A DNA stretch of 64,000 bases from Deltaproteobacteria bacterium (GTDB taxonomy: Bacteria > Desulfobacterota > Deferrimicrobia > Deferrimicrobiales > Deferrimicrobiaceae), in assembly GCA_016218975.1 (NCBI GenBank), contig JACRCO010000069.1, forward strand, positions 1-64,000, written 5' to 3'. The notes below the pieces were generated by a model. The model had not been told where the DNA came from. It saw nothing but the letters and a program-made list of their open reading frames with translations, and made no database searches. The position numbers were made by a program, and so were the translations under genes. Below are positions 60,201 to 64,000 of the stretch, one piece after another (positions within the stretch are counted from its first letter, which is position 1; the number at the start of each line of letters is the position of its first letter).

Positions 60201-61567
60201 TCGAGCTGGACCGAAAGGCGGGCCACGTATTCCGCCTTCCAACCGTTCCTGATCACCGCCTTGCGGATCGCCGCCATGCCCTCAAGGGCGTAAAGCGCGT
60301 CTTCGATCCCCGCGAGCCGCCGCCGGGCGTAGAGGAGCATCCTCCTGTCATCCGGGCGAAGGGCATGCGCGGAATCCCCGCTTTCCACCGCGTCAGCCGC
60401 GGTCCGGATGCGCGCGATGCGGTCGTGGATTTCCATGGATTTCGCGTCCACCTTCCCGATCAGCGCGGATCGTCGAGGATCCATCTTCGCTCCCCACGAG
60501 GGCAGCGAAAGGGAACGGGCGGATTCGCGGAGCCTCTCCCTCATGGCCCGGATCTCGCCGCCGCCGTCCTGCGCCGCCTTGACGATCTCTCCGGCGCGGC
60601 GAATCCCTCCTTCCACGGACCGCTTGCGCAAGACCGTTCCATCCTTCGCGGCGGCGATGCGGCGGGAAAGGTCCACGATTTCCGACTCGAGCTTGCGATG
60701 CCCTTCGTGGAGCGCGGATGCGGAGAGGAACCGCCCTCCCGCCGCAAGGAACCTTCCCGCGTCCTCGTCATACGGAAAGAGAGCGGACAAGGATTTCCAA
60801 AGGCGGTCCGCTCCATCCACGGTGCCGTCCCAAAAAGCTCTGCGTTCCGCCTCCGTTTTCCAGCGGGCCGAGGTAGAGAGCGCTTCCTTCGCCGCGGCGA
60901 GGGAGCCGTGATGGTCCTTCCGCGCTTGTAGCGCAAACGCCAGCGCTTCGAGCGTCGCCGCCCGTTCAGGGAACCTTTCCGCCGCCATGTTATCGACGGC
61001 GGCCTTCAGGTCCCTGGGGTCCGCCGTCGCAACCCCGGCGCGGGAGAGCGAAAGGGCATTTGCGGGGAACGACGGGAATCCGGGCTTCGCGAGCGGCCGG
61101 AAGGCGGCTGCGGCATCCGCGGCGTCTCCCGCAGCGAGGTATCCGGAAAGGAAAGCGGCCGCACCGGGGGAGAAGGCGGACACAGCCGATACACGGCGAT
61201 AGTATTCGGCCGCCTTGTCGTATTCCTTTCGCCGCCGATGGATGTTTCCGGCTTCGAAGAATGCCTCCGAACGTGCCGGTTCCCTCGTCGCCTCAACCTC
61301 TTCCGCGAGAAGGAAGAGGGCAAGGTCGGAACGGCCCGCATCCGCAAGCCGGCGCATCAGAACCGGAAGCAGGGGGGAACCGGCCCGGGCTGCGGGAGGA
61401 AGCCCAAGGAAATTCCGCATCGCCTCCCTCGGCATCCCGCGTCCCAGAAATGCTTCGGGGGAGAGAGCCACGGGCGAAGAAGGGGGGCCTGCCCAAGCCG
61501 CGCCGCACCACAGGAATAACGAGGCGACGATAGCGAGGCTTGGGATTATCGGACGTTCCCCCGGCAA
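57269..61567 (-). CDS. Large exported TPR-repeat protein (1432 residues)
   Basis: This 1432-residue protein has a signal peptide (IPSLAIVASLFLWCGAAWAG) followed almost entirely by helical TPR-like repeats. Examples are RREYDKAAEYYRRVSAV-type HRRRKEYDKAAEYYRRV near residue 110, FPGAEESYGRVSG near 690 and KEDFAEAEKAFRALLAAG near 1050. The middle third is long coiled-coil rich (for example KLESEIVDLSRRIAAAKDG). It may be a scaffold in the periplasm. It is the largest gene of the window, four bases after the previous gene's stop. Confidence 0.85.
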   Translation of the reverse strand: MPGERPIIPSLAIVASLFLWCGAAWAGPPSSPVALSPEAFLGRGMPREAMRNFLGLPPAARAGSPLLPVLMRRLADAGRSDLALFLLAEEVEATREPARSEAFFEAGNIHRRRKEYDKAAEYYRRVSAVSAFSPGAAAFLSGYLAAGDAADAAAAFRPLAKPGFPSFPANALSLSRAGVATADPRDLKAAVDNMAAERFPERAATLEALAFALQARKDHHGSLAAAKEALSTSARWKTEAERRAFWDGTVDGADRLWKSLSALFPYDEDAGRFLAAGGRFLSASALHEGHRKLESEIVDLSRRIAAAKDGTVLRKRSVEGGIRRAGEIVKAAQDGGGEIRAMRERLRESARSLSLPSWGAKMDPRRSALIGKVDAKSMEIHDRIARIRTAADAVESGDSAHALRPDDRRMLLYARRRLAGIEDALYALEGMAAIRKAVIRNGWKAEYVARLSVQLEKAEIAAEAMAMTASKAQGADPSLKAAREELAVWEATLDAYRKRLDDDSLKLAGRKSETHAAARRELSGAVGELLAAIGRSEFNARYLAARAATEWRLEDRRQDLLAEAIGHWQAILPAPGDRGPVADEALYALAELRYEEEESRYLGKEEVPGGKSDYSVPASLFRRVIEEYPDSPYWEQAAYGLALSFQENGEADNAVMTMKALLARNPGTRFADEINLRLGEYAFDEYDFPGAEESYGRVSGAAAPEIRSTALFKAGWSIFLQGRPREAVEPFLSSILLSPDARRTGGVPAEALAMAARSLVEGKMDVDAEALLERRGGSAYAPALLLLIQDLQVTQNHYAEAVSVADRLGRKYSTAAERIAAEMTAADALLKAGREEESHARKAKFHLLFGTGSAWRAHTLRTREEAVRADAVSEEALRTAAFYFHARSRQSPPGDRRTVLSLYDASLSLYPSSPKAEEIAYQRAWLLFEDGSKREAAAAFEAVALRPRGARGEASRYMAVQSAKDVSSPADAPSREEVIRLCREYERSFPRGERIYLVSMDRARAHANLRQPVLAAEAADRAAVLARTPVELRAALRLAGDAYFEKEDFAEAEKAFRALLAAGPAPEEAKEAAKWIGFSLFRRAEKLPSSRAAEAAAIFSAVDREFPSLEIAPVARLRAGTAYAQAGKSAEAVAALLTVESSNSDPDLSIDATRRLASIFEKAGNMPAAGDRYERLASVAGASLEDRTENLLRAAGLFSRGKDEQRARKNLAAAAGLPGITPALRVQCLFRAGESARAEGRMQESDRYYGEAVSAHDAAPEAAPALAGSALFQRAEFRLRKYRELSIAPPFEKSFPAKQGALEVSANLYVEAIRWGDATIVSASLHRLGEAFEDFRSAILSSPPPKGLSDPERDEYGFLLEEKAAPIEEKAVEAYARNLRQAVAGDFRSEWVEKSLQRLKALRPARYGKKGEYAFPVLAVPVFRGIIERSAP

Positions 61568-61570
61568 GCG

Positions 61571-62080
61571 CTACTTTTCCCGGACCGGGGCGAGGACCGG
61601 CTCGGATTTCCCGGGAATCGGGGATACGTTCAGTTTAAGCACGAAGGTTTCGCCTTTTTTAAGGATTGCCTGGAAGTCGGCCGACGGCGCGACGGTCCAG
61701 GATGGATGCACGATCTCGAACCGGGCGGAATACGTACCGGGGAGGAGCGGGGCCTGGAAGCCAAGCGGAGCGCCACCCGAGAACGCGTCCCTTTCGGACT
61801 TCGTCCAATCCCGTTCATTTTCCGTTTTCCCGCCGATCGACAGGCGTCCGGAAAACGGCGCGGGGAACCCGGCCCCGCCGACTATTTCCACGCGGATCGC
61901 GGTGGCCTTGGGCGCAGCGGCCAGGTCCTGGATGCGGTCGAGCTCCGAAGACATCGCGTCCATTTCCTTGATGATCGACGAGAGGTCCTTTTCTATCGCT
62001 TCCAGGGAATCTCCTTCGGCAAGCAGGATTGCGGGATGGAGCAACAGGAGCAGGAGAACGGCGGTTCCGAATCGGTTCAT
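61571..62080 (-). CDS. Small exported protein
   Basis: This 169-residue protein has a signal peptide (NRFGTAVLLLLLLHPAILLAEG), a short acidic helix (AIEKDLSSIIKEMDAMSSELDRI), and a C-terminal part with strands (TYSARFEIVHPSW, GETFVLKLNVSPIPGK), perhaps an Ig-like or PEGA-type fold. ATG 62080 follows GAGGAA; two earlier ATG exist. It lies 18 bases after the DUF2135 gene and three bases before the large TPR gene. Confidence 0.65.
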   Translation of the reverse strand: MNRFGTAVLLLLLLHPAILLAEGDSLEAIEKDLSSIIKEMDAMSSELDRIQDLAAAPKATAIRVEIVGGAGFPAPFSGRLSIGGKTENERDWTKSERDAFSGGAPLGFQAPLLPGTYSARFEIVHPSWTVAPSADFQAILKKGETFVLKLNVSPIPGKSEPVLAPVREK

Positions 62081-62098
62081 GGCCATTCCTCGCACTAA

Positions 62099-63571
62099 TT
62101 AATGTTTCAGTTCCCGGATCGTTCCCGCCGGGAGAGCCACCTGGACCAGTTCCACGCTTTTCACGGCGGGAGACACGACGATCGGACCGAAGACGCGGAC
62201 GCATTTGCGGGAAGGGGAACCCGCGAACATCACGACGGTCAGGTAGGCGCGGCACGGTTTTTTCCCCCGATAGTACTCGACGGAAAAGGTGTAATAACCC
62301 GTCGCGATCCTGTCGATGGTGAATACTTCCGGTCCGAACCCTGCGCGGTTGTCCAGCAGCAGCTTTCCTTCGGGGATCGCCCTTGCGTGCTCGAGGACGC
62401 TGGGGGCGTCGTACCAGGTGTGGCGCCCGCGGTCGTCGGTTATATGGAGATCGAGATCCACGTCGTCCTCGTCCCAATGCAGGATCGCCATAAGCGGGCG
62501 CTCGGCGATCCCTCTTGCGGTTACCCTGCGCTCCTCGCTCACGCCGGTCCTGCCTTCACGGTCTTCGGCTTCCACCGTGAAGACGTCCTCATCGGTTATC
62601 ATCGCCGCCGGCTGCTCGAATGTTCCGTCCCGGCGAAAACGGATCCGTATCGGGGTATCGTTCTGTATCAGGTACGCCGCCTGCAGCGGGGTCCGGCTTT
62701 CGATCCTGCCGTGCACGTTTATGACGGGGGAGCGGGATACGTCCACCACGGCGTTCCTCGGCGGTGAACCGAGCTCGATGGAAGGCTTCGGCGGCGCGTA
62801 AAGAACGGTGCGGGAAGCGTGCAGGGCGCGGCCGTAAGGGTCCAGTCCCGTGACCACGATCCGGTTTTCGCCGGGACGGAGCGATATGGGCACTTCGAAT
62901 TTCCCCCCGTACACGGCGGCGGTCTTCGTTTCCTGGCCGATCGAAATGGAAACCGTGCGCACGTCGCCTTCCACGGAACCCGAGAGGACATGGCGCGCCT
63001 GCTCGGTCTTCTCCACGGCCGGCTCGAGGATGCGCAGTTTCCCCTCGGGAGGAAGCTCCTCCCGCTCGTCCGCCGCGATCTCGCGGTCCATGAGCCACGG
63101 ACCGCCCTGTACGCCCTTCATGGTGACCTTTTGCGCTGCGGCGAAACCGTCCCAGCGGGGGCGCTCGAAGAGTCCTTCGTCCGCGATTCCCGGCACGATC
63201 AGTATCCTGTCCTGCCGTATGCCGGATTCGCGCAGCCTCTCCGCAACGGCGTGGGAAAGTTCAAGCGCGAAATCGGCGTTTTCCTCCTTCCGTCCGATCG
63301 GGTCGATGGAAACCTGCACGATCAGGAAAATTCGACGGTCCTTTTTCATACGTTCGCGAAAATATGAAACATCGCGAAGCTGGGCGGGAGACCATTTCGA
63401 CGGGAGTAGTTCATTGAGCGGGAAGGCCGTCTCAAATAGAATGTGGGGAGTGATTTCCGGTCCGAGGACGCCGGGATAAATCGCCGTGCGTTCCCCGGCC
63501 GGGACGGCGCCGGGGGCGAACAGGCATGCCGCGCAAGCCAGAAACACAAGGATGGCGGCGCGAAGGATCAT
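62099..63571 (-). CDS. Exported protein with C-terminal DUF2135-like domain
   Basis: This 490-residue protein has a signal peptide (MILRAAILVFLACAACLFAPGAVPAG). A region of about 150 residues resembles the OmpA-type end of other proteins (IFLIVQVSIDPIG, DRILIVPGI). Ig-like strands follow around 200-340 (LRPGENRIVVTGLDPYGR). At the C terminus is a DUF2135/YfaP-type domain, LHWDEDDVDLDLHITDDRGRHTWY, LDNRAGFGPEVFTI and YTFSVEYY. It heads the leftward run of exported proteins. The upstream gap to moaC is 83 bases. Confidence 0.78.
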   Translation of the reverse strand: MILRAAILVFLACAACLFAPGAVPAGERTAIYPGVLGPEITPHILFETAFPLNELLPSKWSPAQLRDVSYFRERMKKDRRIFLIVQVSIDPIGRKEENADFALELSHAVAERLRESGIRQDRILIVPGIADEGLFERPRWDGFAAAQKVTMKGVQGGPWLMDREIAADEREELPPEGKLRILEPAVEKTEQARHVLSGSVEGDVRTVSISIGQETKTAAVYGGKFEVPISLRPGENRIVVTGLDPYGRALHASRTVLYAPPKPSIELGSPPRNAVVDVSRSPVINVHGRIESRTPLQAAYLIQNDTPIRIRFRRDGTFEQPAAMITDEDVFTVEAEDREGRTGVSEERRVTARGIAERPLMAILHWDEDDVDLDLHITDDRGRHTWYDAPSVLEHARAIPEGKLLLDNRAGFGPEVFTIDRIATGYYTFSVEYYRGKKPCRAYLTVVMFAGSPSRKCVRVFGPIVVSPAVKSVELVQVALPAGTIRELKH

Positions 63572-63654
63572 GGTTCTCCTGTCCCGAGGGGTCCGCTCCG
63601 ATAGACATCATAGAATACCGGGGGCGTTTTACAACCCAAGGAAGGCGGAAAAAC

Positions 63655-64000
63655 GTGAGGAATACCGGAAAGGCGAGCATGGCCGACGTTTCGGGAAAGC
63701 CCGCCACCGCGCGGGAGGCGATTTCGGAGGGATGGGTGCTGCTGTCGGGCAGGGCTTGGGAAATGATCGGGAAAGGGGAGATCCCCAAGGGGGACGTCCT
63801 TGCCGTTGCGCGTGTCGCGGGGATCATGGCGGCGAAGTCGACCCCGCGGATCCTCCCGCTTTGCCATCCCCTGCCGCTTTCTTCCGTGAGGGTGGACTTC
63901 TCGCTTCCGGAACCGGGGAAGGTCCGGATAGAGGCGGGAGTCAAGACGGTCGCATCCACGGGTGTGGAAATGGAGGCCCTGACAGCCGTGGCGGCCGCGG
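63655..64000 (+). CDS. moaC: Cyclic pyranopterin monophosphate synthase, partial at window end
   Basis: The first 115 residues of MoaC are present: ASMADVSGKPATAREAISEG, KGDVLAVARVAGIMAAKSTPRILPLCHPLPLSSVRVDF and STGVEMEALTAVA. MoaC converts the GTP-derived intermediate to cyclic pyranopterin monophosphate in molybdenum cofactor synthesis. GTG 63655 follows AAGGAAGG. The frame is open at base 64000. It runs divergently from the exported-protein operon. Confidence 0.93.
   Translation, partial: MRNTGKASMADVSGKPATAREAISEGWVLLSGRAWEMIGKGEIPKGDVLAVARVAGIMAAKSTPRILPLCHPLPLSSVRVDFSLPEPGKVRIEAGVKTVASTGVEMEALTAVAAA

Noticed and set aside
1-64000. CRISPR array, rRNA genes or complete prophage
   Set aside because: No evenly spaced short direct repeats, no rRNA-like sequence and no phage structural genes were seen; the attC repeats are spaced irregularly by cassettes.

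Overview
The window looks like the chromosome of a GC-rich Gram-negative bacterium, most likely from Desulfuromonadota or another 'Deltaproteobacteria'-type lineage. This rests on gene order (yggS-proC-yggT-DUF167, and rplU-rpmA-obgE-proB-proA-nadD-rsfS) and on envelope genes (mlaEFD, lapB, heptose adenylyltransferase, TonB-type proteins). That assignment is inference; no rRNA gene is present.

1-8 kb is a cluster of integron attC sites without an integrase in the window (a CALIN). attC sites or remnants (RYYYAAC...GTTRRRY ends with an internal dyad) separate small cassettes. The cassettes carry exported proteins, a flavodoxin-fold oxidoreductase and many toxin-antitoxin pairs: Phd-RelE/ParE, DUF4160-DUF2442, VapBC, antitoxin-RelE, HicB, RHH-RelE and BrnA-like. 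The part at 5.2-7.2 kb is inverted and carries a truncated ISL3-type transposase. 7.4-12.7 kb holds two hotdog enzymes, an NmrA/epimerase-like protein, an MBL hydrolase, a methyltransferase and an amidohydrolase. It may be an old accessory block.

12.7-51 kb is mostly core genome. It contains maf-yggS-proC-yggT-DUF167, ilvE, tRNA-Leu(CAA) with a 22-bp duplicate of its 3' end, a hybrid histidine kinase and cvpA. A thiamine operon follows (hydG/thiH-like, thiS, thiG, thiE, thiC and a PD-(D/E)XK-like gene), read leftward from a clear promoter and TPP riboswitch. Its tyrosine lyase is of the HydG type rather than classical ThiH. Divergently run alr-mlaE-mlaF-mlaD, purH-purD-purE-DUF89-tsaC-type-DUF1015-methyltransferase, a truncated msrB, a DUF721 pair, DUF3343, a LysM lytic transglycosylase and a class V aminotransferase. 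Leftward come rplU-rpmA-obgE-proB-proA-nadD-rsfS-lapB-comF and nitrilase-rfaE2.

51-64 kb holds a flavoprotein, comM/yifB and then a leftward seven-gene run of exported proteins (63571 to 53966): a DUF2135 protein, a small exported protein, a 1432-residue TPR protein, a TPR lipoprotein, a small exported protein, a TonB-C protein and a HEAT-repeat protein. Overlapping stops and starts suggest one envelope complex of unknown role. A partial moaC begins at the right edge.
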